This document shows, piece after piece, positions 34,801 through 46,330 of a DNA stretch of 64,000 nucleotides. Made by a program: the position numbers and the translations under genes. Position 1 is the first letter of the stretch, and each line of letters starts with the position of its first letter. This stretch comes from Phoronis australis (lineage: Eukaryota > Phoronida > Phoronidae): positions 703,244 through 767,243 of the forward strand of contig NMRA01000148.1 in assembly GCA_002633005.1 (NCBI GenBank), in the 5' to 3' direction. The notes beneath the pieces were generated by a model. That model did not search any database, was not told where the DNA came from, and saw nothing but the letters and a program-made list of their open reading frames with translations.

Positions 34801-37800
34801 AGAAACACAGCAGCACCCTACAAAGGCTGAATAAAGGGGCGAAACTCCACGCGTTTTGGCATAGACGGGTGTAGACGAGACATTGGACTCATGGCCCACC
34901 ATTATTTCCACAAATCTTACCAGTATTGTCATTCACAATTTTCACAAGGTCTTCTTTCCGTAAAATTTCCTTCCGTAATGCAGTAATCCGGTCAGCTACA
35001 CCCCCACTGAACACATGACAGTCTCTTTTTGCAGGTAAACTGCTACCGCTCAGGGCACCACTGGGCTTCAGATTTCTGATGCCTCTCACAGTTGTTGATT
35101 TCTTCATCTTTAGTACTGGTTCTTCGTCTGAGGAACTGTCTGAATCTGATTTTTTCTTAGGTTGCTTTACTGGCTCACTTGTATTTGTCTACAATATCAA
35201 TTTACAACCAAGTGACATTCCTTCGCCAAAGATTTTGGTCGTCTTAACCGACTGCAAGAAAAAGTTTCAAAAGATCTGTTGCATGGTATTAAAAGAAATT
35301 AAACCAACAGTGTACCTGCAATTGACACATTACGTGCAATCAACACCCTAAAGATTTCCGTTGAGCCTTAGCGAAACCTATTACACTTGAGCTGTGGAAT
35401 AGGTTTTTCATTGCTTTCCGATATGATGCTCAATAGATAAATCACTAACTGAAAAAGCATTGAGAGTCTGGTGAGTCAGACATTTCCGCCCTCTCTCTAT
35501 GGGTCTTGTTCACTGACTGGATTTTCCCGATCAGGTTGGACTTGGTTCTGGAATTAGGTCATACATCGCTGTAGCTATAAGCCTTGATCCCTGTTCAAAT
35601 TGGGGTGTATGGTTCTAGATGACCTTCTTGTGCCCAGCTTTCATAATCATTGGCAGTCAGAGCTCTACACATGTGAGAAATCTCATCCCTGCAGTCTTGG
35701 TTGAGGGCAACACAGTTCTCTGCTCTGTTGATGAGAGTGCGTATGACAGAGCGTTTGTGCTGTACGGAACGTTTTGAGCGAAACTTCATGTATTAATCAG
35801 TATGAGTGGGCTTGCGGTACACAGTAATTTTGGCAGAACCGTCATCATCCACGTGTATGCATAAATCGAGGAATGGCAGTTTAATATCGGTGTCAGGTTC
35901 CATGGTGAATTGAATGTGACGGTCGATGCTATTGATGAGTGCAAAGAAACTGTTGAGGTGGTACTCATATATGACTACGAAAGTGGTAGAACTGGTTGTT
36001 ACACTGAAAGCAATGAGACAGAAACTGAGCAACTGGCACATATTTGATCAACAGAAAGTTCAGTTCCTTGTGATAACAAAGTGTCATTATTCAAACCATG
36101 TAGTAGGATGGTAAGTACTTTATCGGCAGACACACTGGTGAACAGAGCACTTACATCGAACGAGACCAGCTTATTACCAGGGGGTACCTCTAGATCTCGT
36201 AATTTATCGACATCTTAACTGTTGAGAGCAGTATGGATGTTATTAACTCCAAGTAGTCTCCAGTCAGTGAACAAGGTCCTTGGAGAGAGAGAGGGCGGAA
36301 ACGTTCGACTCACCAGACTCACAATGCTTTTTGCAGTAAGTGATTTATGTATTGAATATTACAATTAAGTTGCAATACCTTGGCTTTGGATTAGTTAGCA
36401 ACAGTATTCAAAGAATCTGTCTACACACGAAAGATGGGTCTATTTAAAGTGCCACAACGTGACATAATTTGCTAAAAGCCATCTGGCATACAGGCAATTC
36501 AATAATGCTTGATCTCAAGATCAAATACGTGGAATTCCAAGACCACTCAAGAACTTGAAATTAAGCAAATACGAGGTTTCTAAACTATGAAACACATGTA
36601 CACTGTACAATTTAAAGCTATACATTGTGGCCTGTTATTTATCTTCCTTACAATCAGATGTCATGATTGTAATCCCTTAAATGATTCTCTGAACCAGTCG
36701 GCAGCGGGCAATGGTTTTTTGGTTTGAGCGGTTACAACACATTTAATGATATGCCAAGGAACCAAGTTCAAATCCTGCCCATTAAATCTGTACATTTTTA
36801 GGTCATGACACCCAATTGTGTTCCGACCCGAAAACCTGCAGAGATCAACTTCTCAGTAGACGATCTAGGACAAAAGGAGAACTGCAAACCCCAGGACACT
36901 CGGGCAGTGTAGCTGAGGGCAAACTCCGGGGCACTTGGAAACTGTAGCTGAGGGCTTATTGCAGGTTGCTAGCAAAGTTGCTACCATTTGACACCAGGCA
37001 GCACCTCTGTTAAGCAAAAATTAGGCCTGGTAGAAGTGTTTTGAAGCCATGTGCTAAAGACGCATAGTGTTATAATACAAAGGCCTCTTTTAATCACTTG
37101 CCTACTGGCAATTTCTCTCTTGTCGACTGGTTAAGAAATCTGTCTTTAAATCGCGAGATTCCCGGTTCAAATGTGGCTAGAATCAAATGATTTTTCACCA
37201 TACTGACACTCAACAACACGAGTACATGCTCATAATGGGAACACATATAGCTCCCTGAGTTTGAAGTAGATGCAGAGAAGGAGGACCTGGTGTGGAATTC
37301 CAGGCGGCATCACCACTCCCTTATTACTTTGGATGGGAAGAATTGTTGATCTCAGCGTATCATGTGCCTTGAAGCAATTGCTCATTGACCAACTGGTGAA
37401 GAGAACAATAAGAAAATGTCCAACTTTAGCTAACTTGGGAACGACATCTCTTAGAAAAGGCTTAACGGAATTCACATGATGAACTTTCAGATACCATGCA
37501 CTTTGCACTGTTTTTGCTCCCCAAAGCACTGTGAAGGGTTGTTTTTAAAATGTTCCACTTTTCCACCAGGGATAATAGAAATAGGACTTTATGATCTTTA
37601 TGGAAAAACTCAAAATGTGCCACGAAACGAAAACAGTGACAAGTTAGAAAACTGTAACGCCATTTTTTGATATTCCATCTTGTACATTTATACCAAACAA
37701 AATTTGTTCGCTTTATTGATGCTGTTTTACTATATAAATGTATCTGTACTCCTAAATTTTACTAAAAAAACACGTGGTCACGTGACACAATAAATGGCAG

Positions 37801-38708
37801 ATTGTTACAAAATCAAAAATCCATTTCTACTGTAACAGGCAATCTCCTCAAAAGCATATTTTTACTGAGTTAAAATCTATAGTTTTGCAGATATTTGGGA
37901 AAATACACACTCTTGTCAATAATGTACAACATAACCTTCGGACAACTGGCTTTAAAAGCGTGATGTCTCGAGATTGAAAATCAGCTAGAATAAGGTGATT
38001 TTGGCTATAATCCTTCCTCAAACAGTTGTTAAATGCTCCCAGCAGGGCTTGCAAGCAGGCAATTGTATCTTGCTTTGACCGGTAAACGAGGCACTGGTCG
38101 GATGCAATGATCCCTGATTTACAAAGCCAGGCAATCACTGAGGTGGTTATTCGATGGATGAAATTGGTTCTTTAATCAGGAACCTATATATCCAAAAAGT
38201 TCCGTTAACAACACCACGGAGTCAGAGATGTGGTTCTACAGTTCTTGAGTCTGAGCGCAGAACTGCTGTGTGTGAACTTGGAATCCTGCTTATCTTAACA
38301 TCGCGTGACCTTGGAATTGAATATTCTTTACTCTTCCCTGTAGTTGATTACTTAATTAACAACAGGTTTCACTTGTTTGATTAGTGGTATTCATATAATA
38401 AATTAATTACTGGATTTAATCATTCTCTCTCCATCTACGCACAATCTCAAAGAATAGCTAACTCGTGTATTCCATGATCAAGCAGAAAACCAACAATTCA
38501 TGACAATTGTTCAGCACAGCAGACCCACTGACTTCAATCAGAGCCTAATTGTAAATTTGAGCAAATTCCTGAAAATCAAAAAGCACCCAGTACCGAAACT
38601 AATGAAAATAAAGAAAGAACGAGACTTCATGGACAACAGAACTGTGAAATCGTCTACCAAGCTTACCCTTTCAGCACAAATGTCAGGCGTATTTTGAACG
38701 TCGTCCAT
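25732..38708 (-). CDS. NFATC2IP: NFATC2IP/NIP45-like protein with two SUMO-like domains (complete, 8 coding exons)
   Basis: NFATC2IP belongs to the Rad60/Esc2/NIP45 family, nuclear proteins with tandem SUMO-like domains that engage the SUMO machinery. Eight exons join in phase into 385 codons plus TAA (human 419 aa). Order: start MDDVQNTPDICAER; an acidic serine patch SDSDSSSDEEPV near 28-40; GSDEELEILETA near 134, resembling the family SIM-like DSDEEILEVATA; a proline-rich linker and basic cluster (HLRRSRVRRAKA); a helix with HKLSEMRDR (human KKLSEVNKR); SUMO-like domain 1 at about 224-293 (PESLKLTVADIIEC, human PRTLKLGVADIIDC); and SUMO-like domain 2 at about 314-385, starting ISLRLQGKD (human LQLRVQGKE). 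The C-terminus ends without a di-glycine, so it is not conjugated like SUMO, as in the family. The gene faces the THOC5 3' end. Introns hold a Penelope-like element, an 81-bp tandem array and MITEs. Confidence 0.9.
26811..27572. mobile_element. 0.76-kb inverted-repeat element in NFATC2IP-like intron 7
   Basis: The left end GGGCTGTTCCAGTAAAAT and the right end ATTTTGCTGGAACAGCCC are inverted repeats, continuing inward to a G-run and a C-run. No transposase is seen. CCA flanks both sides. Confidence 0.65.
28109..28233 (-). CDS. NFATC2IP: NFATC2IP-like exon 7
   Basis: Residues 292-333: ECRIRKKNSRIQDLV, then ISLRLQGKDSRTKMTIEAVM, the first hairpin of SUMO-like domain 2. Donor GTAGGA. Confidence 0.95.
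28901..29140. repeat. two-copy direct repeat of about 118 bp
   Basis: Copies start near 28901 and 29020. Each has a CATTTTCAACnAnGGAAC start and two TTGTTGTCAC-like boxes. Inside an NFATC2IP-like intron. Confidence 0.55.
29468..29618 (-). CDS. NFATC2IP: NFATC2IP-like exon 6
   Basis: Residues 242-291 plus one base: the rest of SUMO-like domain 1, ending TPESLKLTVADII. Acceptor ttttccag, donor GTTAGT. Confidence 0.95.
30294..30480 (+). mobile_element. tRNA-derived SINE remnant
   Basis: GTAGGTTCAAATCCCAC at 30335-30351 matches a Pol III B box. A weak A box (TGGCAGTTACAAAGTG) is about 40 bases upstream. The tail CTTGAGT...TTTGTGT...TGCATT resembles the tail at 55960-56040. Confidence 0.5.
31358..31523 (-). 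CDS. NFATC2IP: NFATC2IP-like exon 5
   Basis: Residues 186-241: LQYLNSFHKLSEMRDRTED, then the first strands of SUMO-like domain 1 (REVVMKVRSRSGVQRFPM). Donor GTAAGT. Confidence 0.92.
31947..32322. mobile_element. MITE-like element in NFATC2IP-like intron 4
   Basis: ACTCAAAATTATTTTTGG near 31979 and CCAAAAATAATTTTGAGT near 32281 are perfect inverted repeats. Outside them lie GGACCGGGGTC and CACCCGGGCCC. 376 bp, no ORF. Confidence 0.65.
32427..32549 (-). CDS. NFATC2IP: NFATC2IP-like exon 4
   Basis: Residues 145-185 plus two bases. Proline-rich (TFTPSPPPVPKHL), then basic RRSRVRRAKA. Acceptor ttggccag, donor GTAAGT. Confidence 0.86.
33388..33511 (-). CDS. NFATC2IP: NFATC2IP-like exon 3
   Basis: Residues 104-144 plus two bases, with KGSDEELEILETA, a SIM-like acidic/hydrophobic stretch. 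Acceptor aaccctag, donor GTAAGT. Confidence 0.85.
33923..34327. repeat. 81-bp tandem repeat, five copies
   Basis: Units start at 33923, 34004, 34085, 34166 and 34247 with CAGATGTATTAAATGGTGAA and differ by only a few bases. They lie in intron 2 of the NFATC2IP-like gene. Confidence 0.9.
34921..35188 (-). CDS. NFATC2IP: NFATC2IP-like exon 2
   Basis: Residues 15-103 plus one base. Polar and basic, with KKKSDSDSSSDEEPVLKM and a predicted helix RITALRKEILRKEDLVKI. Acceptor ttgtag, donor GTAAGA. Low conservation; supported by the open frame and phase. Confidence 0.82.
35440..36347 (-). mobile_element. Penelope-like element remnant with inverted terminal repeats
   Basis: On the minus strand at 36041-35790 the frame reads IDRHIQFTMEPDTDIKLPFL, DLCIHVDDDGS and VYRKPTHTD, the diagnostic Penelope reverse transcriptase block. 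A second frame continues QHKRSVIRTLINRAENCV. Ends 35440-35520 and 36261-36347 are inverted repeats of about 80 bp (TCACCAGACTC, CCAGTCAGTGAACAAG). It lies in intron 1 of the NFATC2IP-like gene, same strand, and is defective. Confidence 0.82.
36718..37190 (+). repeat. two possible tRNA-derived SINE heads
   Basis: AAGTTCAAATCCTG at 36764 and CCCGGTTCAAATGTGG at 37161 resemble Pol III B boxes. No clear A boxes were found. Weak evidence. Confidence 0.3.
37230..37960 (-). repeat. copy of the CAAATTTGG dispersed family
   Basis: The reverse complement shows AAAAGTGGAACATTTTAAAA and the surrounding word order of 49500-49790. Same family as 21960, 45380, 60480 and 62990. In NFATC2IP-like intron 1. 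Confidence 0.55.
38667..38708 (-). CDS. NFATC2IP: NFATC2IP-like exon 1
   Basis: A 42-nt exon, 14 codons (MDDVQNTPDICAER), donor GTAAGC, phase 0. Chosen because it is the first in-frame ATG (context aaaATGG), its donor fits, and it joins exon 2 in phase. The join is inferred. Confidence 0.72.
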
Positions 38709-39309
38709 TTTGCCGCGAATGAGGTCGCTCAAGTTAACAAAAACGTTTATTTTTTTTTCAAAAATAAATGAAATAAAAACGCAAATGTAATTTTGAGTTA
38801 AATCAAAGCAATGTTTCCGTTCTTTTTTGGACTTTAAGTAGCCGAATGTAATATGCTATGATTAAATATTTTTGTTAAGCGACCACGTTGTGATCATGTG
38901 ACCTAGAAAATGGCAGAAGGTGGGTTGGTTGTGATTACTGATGTGCAAAATGTTTTTAAAAAAAATACTGGTTGTTGCTCCAGTTATGGCATCCGTGTTT
39001 TTTTTGTAGTGGAATTAATACGAAATGAGCGCGCAGAATTTTCAAAATAAGTTGAATGTATTCGTATTCATTCCAAAACTCTCCTGTCAAGTTCCTATTT
39101 CAAAGGAATGAAGAAATCGGTAATATGCCTAATATGGCAGTCACTCATTACTATACTTATATACTATGAGTCATAGTCGCTGTCACTGTGTGACACTGTC
39201 ATTTATCCAGACACTGGCGTTGAGTGTGAAATAGTGTACCTGAAGTGCTCTTCTTATATGCATGTTCGGTTTTGTGGGCACAGCATTCTCTCAATCCCAT
39301 CTAACTGAC
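38709..39309. other. 5' flank of the NFATC2IP-like gene
   Basis: AT-rich. No recognisable core promoter element or repeat was seen. Confidence 0.35.
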
Positions 39310-40480
39310 ATATTTGAATTATCACTCGGGTCTGCCATTGTCCCATCTGACTGGCGAAGTGCAGCATAACCCCGTTTTCAAGAAAGGTGAATAAATACTT
39401 ACCCGAGAACTACAGTCCCATATCACTAACCAGTATAGTGTGTAAAATGCTTGAACATATAATTGTCCGCACGATTTTAGACCACCAGACTGTCACTCAA
39501 ATATATATATCTGCAACAGCATGGATTCCTGTGAAACCCAATTGCTGGGCTTCATCGACATGATTAGTTTAGCGTCTTAGGAAGAGTTATGATGCTCTCG
39601 TAATGGATTTCAGTAAAGCCTTTGATAACATAAACCATTCCTTACCGATTCACAAATTAAACCAATAAAGTATATCAGGTGCTAATTAAGAACTGGATTG
39701 TAAGTTTCCTAATTGGTTGACAACAAACTGTACTTGTCCGAGGTGACAAGTCATCAAGTATACTTATGTCTGGTGTAACCAAGGCTCGGTAATGGTCCAT
39801 GCTTGTTCCTGTTGTACATAAATGATATTCCCCTTGGCCTGTCTAGTAAAACCAGACTATTTGTAGACGATACAATATGTTACAACATTTCCAACTAAAC
39901 CGCTGACAGAGAAGCTCTGCTGAAAGATCTAGACAGTCTTGCCCTGTGGGAGGACAAGTGGCTTGTGGCTTTCCACCCAGACAAGTGTAGTGCCCTCACT
40001 GTGACCAGAAAATGCCAAATCCAGCCCACCACCTATGTACTTCACAATCACACCCTAAAGTCGGTCAATGAGGCTAAGTATTTGGGCGTTACCATCTCTC
40101 GTGTTCTCAAATGGTCGTCCCATATAAGCAACATTCAGAAGAAAGCAAATAATACCCTAGGCTTTCTTTGGCAAAATTTGCGTATAAGCAGCCAACAGTG
40201 TAAGGAGTTAGCGTATAAAGCAATGGTTCAACCCACCTTGGAATACAACTCTACTGTTGGGACACCTATGCCCACAGACATTGCTGCTACAGAGAAAGTA
40301 CAGAGGAGAGCTGCTTGTTGAGTCACGAGACGGTTCAATCGTCTATCCTCTGTTGGGTCAATGTTAGAAATCTTAAACTGGCACCCTCATTTGTTGGCTG
40401 AAAATGTTTTACAATATAATAAAAAGTCGATCATCAACTCTGATGTTGCCTCTGTCGCAAGTCCTGCTCTCTCTGACAGC
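39310..40480 (+). pseudogene. LINE reverse transcriptase remnant, plus strand
   Basis: Broken frames give, in order, VPSDWRSA, YSPISLTSIVCKMLEHIIVR, a palm-like ALVMDFSKAFDNINHS, and an open stretch from 39965 with EAKYLGVTISRVLKW, SHISNIQKKANNTLGF and KVQRRAACWVTRRFNRLSS. This is a Jockey/CR1/L2-type LINE. Stops and a destroyed catalytic box show it is dead. Confidence 0.85.
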
Positions 40481-43400
40481 TGTTCCTGAAGGTCATCCAA
40501 TTTTTATCAGCAGGTTATGTATCTGCCTTTCTGAAGTAACATAGTCTGGGTGCATCTTTCTGGGCACCTGCTTACTGTCTGCCCTATCTGTTAATGACCT
40601 TGCTGTGTTAACCAAACTCTAAAGTGACGTGCATTATGTATATATTTTTCAACTTATTAAAGTTGTTCTCGTCTTTGTTGATCTTCCATGTTATGCAGTG
40701 ACATAATACTCTGGAGAGAGCATGGTCACTTGAACCAAGAAGAAAGAGCTAAGGTTAGCCAGCCAGGTAGCTGTATGAAGACTAAGGTCAAAATACAGCT
40801 AGGTACCACTGTGTGTTTAGCGCAGACAGGCCTCGAAATCACACACAGCCCGGGTAGTTCTGCTCATCACTTTGCCCTGAAACTTGTATCGGCATGTAGA
40901 GCTAAAGACCAGTGGGGGTGCATGCAAAGTCTGGGAGTCCACCGACACTCACCTTGCCCATTACAGCTGTTTAAAAAAAACAATCAGATAAACATTTTCT
41001 TGCGTAATGCTCCGCCTTTTGTAACAATAAAAAGTAGGTCGTCGTCGTTTTGAAAAAAGTACGTCCGTGTCATGCACACGTGCCATTTCCTAAATGTTTG
41101 CGACATCACTTGGGAAATGATTTCGACTTCGCATCACCAAAGTTTGTTCTGAAATTTGGTTTGCTGGTATTCAAACACTAAAACCTTGTAACGAAATGAA
41201 ACCAGTTACAGTAATTTGTTTTGATGGGTACGAAACCTCGTGAAAGAACAACAGTTTTTTGAAGAATCGTCAAAAAAAGAAACTGGCCAATAGTGACGCA
41301 ATATTTCATGGTGCCGAAAGCCGACTATAACTTAAGCGGTAGGATGACGGTAGAATGCCAATTTTTTCAACATTGGTAAATAATTTTGTTCACTCAAGAA
41401 AGAGTGTAGTTTATAATGAAACTAATTTTGTGTCAGATTTTATTTGGTCATTTTGTACCCACATTGGTACAAAGCTGTATGTTTAGTATACAGCTTTGTA
41501 CCAAAGCTAAGCTAAGGCATGAAGTACTTCAAAATACCTGGAAAATGGCCAGTCTAACTCATTCTGGAGTAACCTGGTGTTACCACTTTTTGCATGTTTG
41601 GTGTTTTCTGTTCATTCGAGAATGTGTTGAGAATATTCAGCCCTATATCATCTATAATCATGATTCAAATACGTAGCCCTGATCAGGCTAACATCTTAAA
41701 AATAATCTAGTGACCTCTATAACTCTAGTTCCACTGTGAAATTAATTAACAGGGAAGACAAACATTATAAATTTAATCATAACTGTACAGGACCCATTTA
41801 CTATTTATACGGTTTTCCATAATAATTGAGTACATCCTTTTAATGTGTTTAACTAGTTACCAATTTCTTGTAAGAAACAAAAAACAATCCTACCAGTCGA
41901 TCAGCTGTCAAATTAGAACACCCGCAAACACTATATGACGACAACAGTAATTAGATGTTCTCGACTTACGAGCATTTATTGGTTTATACATACTATGTAG
42001 AAAGGGGATGGTCAATCACAGCATAAGTTATCCTCCATTGTGCTTAGTTTGAAAAGTCAGGTATTGCTGCTCTCTCCCCCCCCCCCCATCGTGGTTTACT
42101 GTAGGGTACAATAAAGAATGTCCAGGTCTTGTGTTTCTGGTGGTTTTGATGACTCGATATTTGCCCACACTGTGGCTCTTTTCACTTTCCCATGGGACAT
42201 CGGAGAAACGCGGACACGACACAGATAAGCGTGTTGGTGGACATGACACACTGGCGATTGGTGTTCATACATCACTCCAATGTTCGTGGAGCTAAGAAAT
42301 TTTGTGGTTTTTCTTTTATTTTCTTGTTTTTGGGGGATATTGAATTGAATTTCACTGTTGTGAGAAGCAGTGGTATGAAGGAAGGTTTAGCTATGCTGAC
42401 AGTGTAGTCACTTCTCAAAACAAGGGAAATTCTGGTTTTAAACACTTTAACACTTTACTTTAATTACAACCTGCAGTTTTCTGATGTCTAAATTGCTTAG
42501 CAATTGTCATTCCTTGGCTGGCACTGAGTTAACTGAACACTACAAAGTAGATTATAGGCTCTTGTATTGCCAAATATAAAAATAGATTTCAAAAGCTTCA
42601 CTGATAAGGAATAGTGGGCATGTAATTATTTCCACTAAATTAGCTTTGGTTTAGAACAACAAAGGATTGTGATAATCAAGTGATGGGATGTCTGGAGGAG
42701 CAGGTGAACAATAGGAGAAAAATCTGTGAATGTATGAATGTAGTATTCATGCCATAGTTGTGGGGAATCTGAATGCCAGTGTTTGCCATCTAGACTTGTT
42801 TAGGCTTGAAACTAGTGGGTATCATGTTTGTAGATCCCACCCAATGTGTTCTCTTCAATATAACCAGTAGTGGTGTTGCTGCATGTTTAGAATTCATACT
42901 GAGACCAGAGTTAAGTACTAAGTTGGACAACTGTAACTCTGAGCCGATGTATGCCAACCATTGTTTAGAAACTTGTTGTCTGGAGGTAATTCTTAAAATG
43001 ACAGATATTTGTAATGCAAGTTTGCTTATTTTTTGCGCTTGTGTGAAAATTCAACTTATCCAATCAGTATGACCATTGACCAAGGATATCAGTGTAGACT
43101 TCTTTAGTCATTTCATATTTCTTAGAAAACTTTTAATATTTGCCATGGTCTGGGCTACAGACATATATCAATGTGTTCAAAGCATTGCGTTTCAATATTG
43201 TGAGTGAATCTAAATTTTAGTATACGAGCTATTTCTCAAATTACTAGTTACGCAAGACCTTTTAAATTTTTTGTCCAAACAATCATTTTTCTTTGAGGAT
43301 GGGGTCAATATTTGGCCTCAAAATCAAAGCAACGAGGACCCTGCCTACAGACCTGCTGATGGTGTCTTAAATGTAGAAATTTTAGAAAATTATATTCCGA

Positions 43401-43699
43401 TCCTTGCTTAACTTTATCACTTCCAAGATTCACAGCACTACTAGCTTTAACCTAAATTCATTGGTTAGCTGTTGTTTTTACCTCCAAGATTGATGAGAAC
43501 ATGACCGATCAAGTTCTATTATTACTCATTTTTATAGTGGCCCACAACAGGATTTTCAGTCAATTGTTTTGTAGAAGCTCTGGGTTGGTGTGTGTCTGAA
43601 TCAATGGAAAACAGGTGTGAGACTTTCATGCAGTTGTGTCAGGTGATCGACTGATAACATGGGATCTGACACCAAATAAAGAAAAGACTGTAGTAACTC
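40481..43699. other. intergenic, one hairpin, otherwise nothing recognised
   Basis: I found no exon that could serve as the ANKFY1 first exon with certainty. The 121-codon frame at 40688-41053 resembles nothing known. A poly-C run is at 42077-42089. Confidence 0.45.
41464..41502. repeat. hairpin with 17-bp perfect arms
   Basis: TTGGTACAAAGCTGTAT and ATACAGCTTTGTACCAA are exact reverse complements around a five-base loop. It matches the hairpin at 11149-11193. Confidence 0.8.
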
Positions 43700-45061
43700 C
43701 TGGGCCAGGTCTCCAATCTCCGTACTCAGACTCGAATCATGCTCAAACTCACACTTCATACTCAACTCGAGTACAGACTCAGCTTTGGTGTATTCAATGT
43801 CATACTCGAAAAATCTGTACTCGAAATTTCGAGCACGTACTCGGTTTTCGAGTGTACTCGAACTGAAGTGTATCTCATCTATATTTCGAGTACGATTTTG
43901 AGTAAAAATTCGGAGTCTATGCTCAAATTTCAAGTTTGGTTTGGCAGTGTGCTTGAAATCGTACTCGAAAATAAATACGAGCCAGAGAACAAAATATCGA
44001 AAGGGAACCAAGAAACACAGCAAATCTAAAAAAATAAGTCCTCTTACCGTATCGCAGCACTTCAGTTTCAGTTCAGAGATAATAGTTTTCATCTTAAATC
44101 TTCTTATTCTTCACCTTATTACCCGCCGTATCACTGTATGTTATGGCCGCCATTCTACCTCTACAATTATTCCTGGCAACAGGCGCATTGTAATCCCTTG
44201 TCGGCGAGTCATAACAAGCGTCGAAAGCAGTTGTGGGAAAAGTCGTGTGAGAAGTTTGTGCTGCCCTTATTTCGGTATGTGTGCCTACGTTTTGTAGGGT
44301 TTCCAAAAGACGGGGAGGGGAGGGAAGTTAAAAAAAGTTCGCTTCCCTGTCAGGTACATTTCTCATCATAACTTAGTCATCTATAATTCCTCAATCCCCA
44401 AATGGAATTCCAGATTTTGTTTGCCGATTTCTAAGTAGACATCTCGTCCCGTTCACTGCCATTGGTGAACTCTGAATGCCTGCACAAGTATTGTTTTTAA
44501 CTCACGTGCCAAGTGTCAACTCACTTGATACATCCCGGTAAAATACAGTATCAAAGTTTGACATCAGCGTAGGCCTACACAGCAATGGGTTTATGTCAAG
44601 ACTAAATTAGCAACAGAGATGTGATGTGATAAGCTGTTACATATTTCTTAAGACATTTTCGGGACTGGGTGAGGAACTCAAGAAGTATCAAAGAAATGGC
44701 ATAAGAATATTTATTGAAACTAAAAAATGAATAACAGATGCAGAACACTCAGAATTCCACGTTATAGACATACTGTTGTAGTTGTAGCGACAGCAGACGA
44801 TAATGTAGGCCTAGTTCTTGGAGTAGTCTATTCCAATAGGGAGCGATGAATCACCGCGGCTTTGCGTGATTTTGCATTTCACATCATAAAGAGTTCCATA
44901 GCAACTCGAGTATGAGTGTCAGATTTGAGTACGTTTGGAGTCTACTCGAAATACGACATTAGATACACTTTTTTGAGTACGACTCCAGTGAGCATGATTT
45001 TGAGTATGAAATCTCGAGTATGAGTATGAGTCTGAGTACGGAGATTGGAGACCGGGCCCTG
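43700..45061. mobile_element. 1.36-kb inverted-repeat element with CGAGTAC subterminal repeats
   Basis: The left end CTGGGCCAGGTCTCCAATCT and right end AGATTGGAGACCGGGCCCTG are inverted repeats. Both subterminal zones (43720-43990 and 44900-45040) are packed with ACTCGAGTA-type words. CAGGGCC ends suggest hAT, but no 8-bp target duplication is evident. No transposase is seen. Confidence 0.7.
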
Positions 45062-45379
45062 ATATATCCAGGAGGTGATAAGAGCCACTGGTCCCACATG
45101 AACAGCTCCCATTTGCTTCATGAAAGACTTCCCTTAAAATTTGAAAAGAGTTTGCATGTTTTAGTTCTGAGGAGAATTCAATCTATTTACCAATTTGTAA
45201 TGCTTTAAATGCTGTATATCCAAGTTTTTTGGTGTGATAAAATATGTACCAGTATATGCAGAGATTTGATCTGTCCAACCAGACTGTATCATCTTCTGAG
45301 TTAGCAAAAATGCAAGGCTCGTGGTTTATAACAATGTGTTGTAGAATCTCACAAATTTTGGACAAAATGAATTGCCAAA

Positions 45380-46330
45380 GTCGACCTTTATTCAATACTT
45401 AAAGACTTGCATGAATATCCAATATTTCTCAAAACATTGCCAGATGGTGACTATGTTATAGAATTTTTAAATGGTGGTCCATTTGGTGCCACTTAATTTT
45501 CATAAAAATGAAATGAAATAAAAATCTTTATTGTCCACCATGTTATGTCTTAAGTAGGTGAGATTTTACCAGAGGTTTGAAAGTTGACTCAAAATCAAAT
45601 TTTCGATAAGTGATATATCTTTGACCTGAACTCACTTCAAACAGTGGTAACCCAGATTCCGAGATACATATCAAGAGTCGTGCCCACAACAATCAGCAGC
45701 AATGTTTGTTGTGAACATGAACTTGAATCATGTTATAACATCTGCCTATATTTGCTAATTGTATTGGGTTCACCCATGATTAGATAGTAAGTTGAACTTT
45801 AGGACAATACGCTAATTCTTGGCTTATTTCGCAGGTAGTTGAGTTTACGTTGGACCTTATCGACTTGTTGATGTCTTAAGCCAAATGTGTACAAACCTAT
45901 TGATTTTAACTCTGTAGAAGTATACATTTTCTGAAAGTAGAAAGCCTTTACACTTTGATTTCTGACTTTATACCTGTGTGTTATTATTTGGATGAGGTAA
46001 CCATGTTATTTTTGTAAAATTTAACAAAAAAGCTATATCCATTGTAAAACAACGGTATCCATAGCATAACAAAATTTAATTTTGTACAAATGTTCAAGAT
46101 GAAATTTCAAAACCAGTTTTCTAAATGTCGCTTCTTTAGATGCAACTTTTGATTTTTGTAAATAAAAATCAGTGAAGTTTGATAGTCCCTCATACAAAGA
46201 TGGACATTTTTAAAAACAATTCTTTACAGAGTTTTGGAGAACAGTGTTTAAAGCGTGGTATCTGAAAGTTTATATCAATCTAAAGTTTTCCAAATTTGGC
46301 CATTTTTCGAGGGTCCTTACATAGCCTTAA
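45380..46330 (+). repeat. longest copy of the CAAATTTGG dispersed family
   Basis: It contains the ordered words TCTCAAAACATTGCCAGATG, CCACCATGTTATGTCTTAAG, TTCAAGATGAAATTTCAAAA and TTCCAAATTTGGCCATTTTT. A partial second copy follows at 46500-46700. Function and class are unknown. Confidence 0.6.

Noticed and set aside
35440-36347. Hammerhead ribozyme, known in Penelope-like element ends
   Set aside because: I found CTGGTGAGTC and GGAAAC words but not the paired CTGATGA and GAAA core on one strand. A covariance model search would settle it.
40688-41053. 121-codon frame downstream of the LINE remnant
   Set aside because: No recognisable domain, no splice logic, and no neighbour that would explain it.
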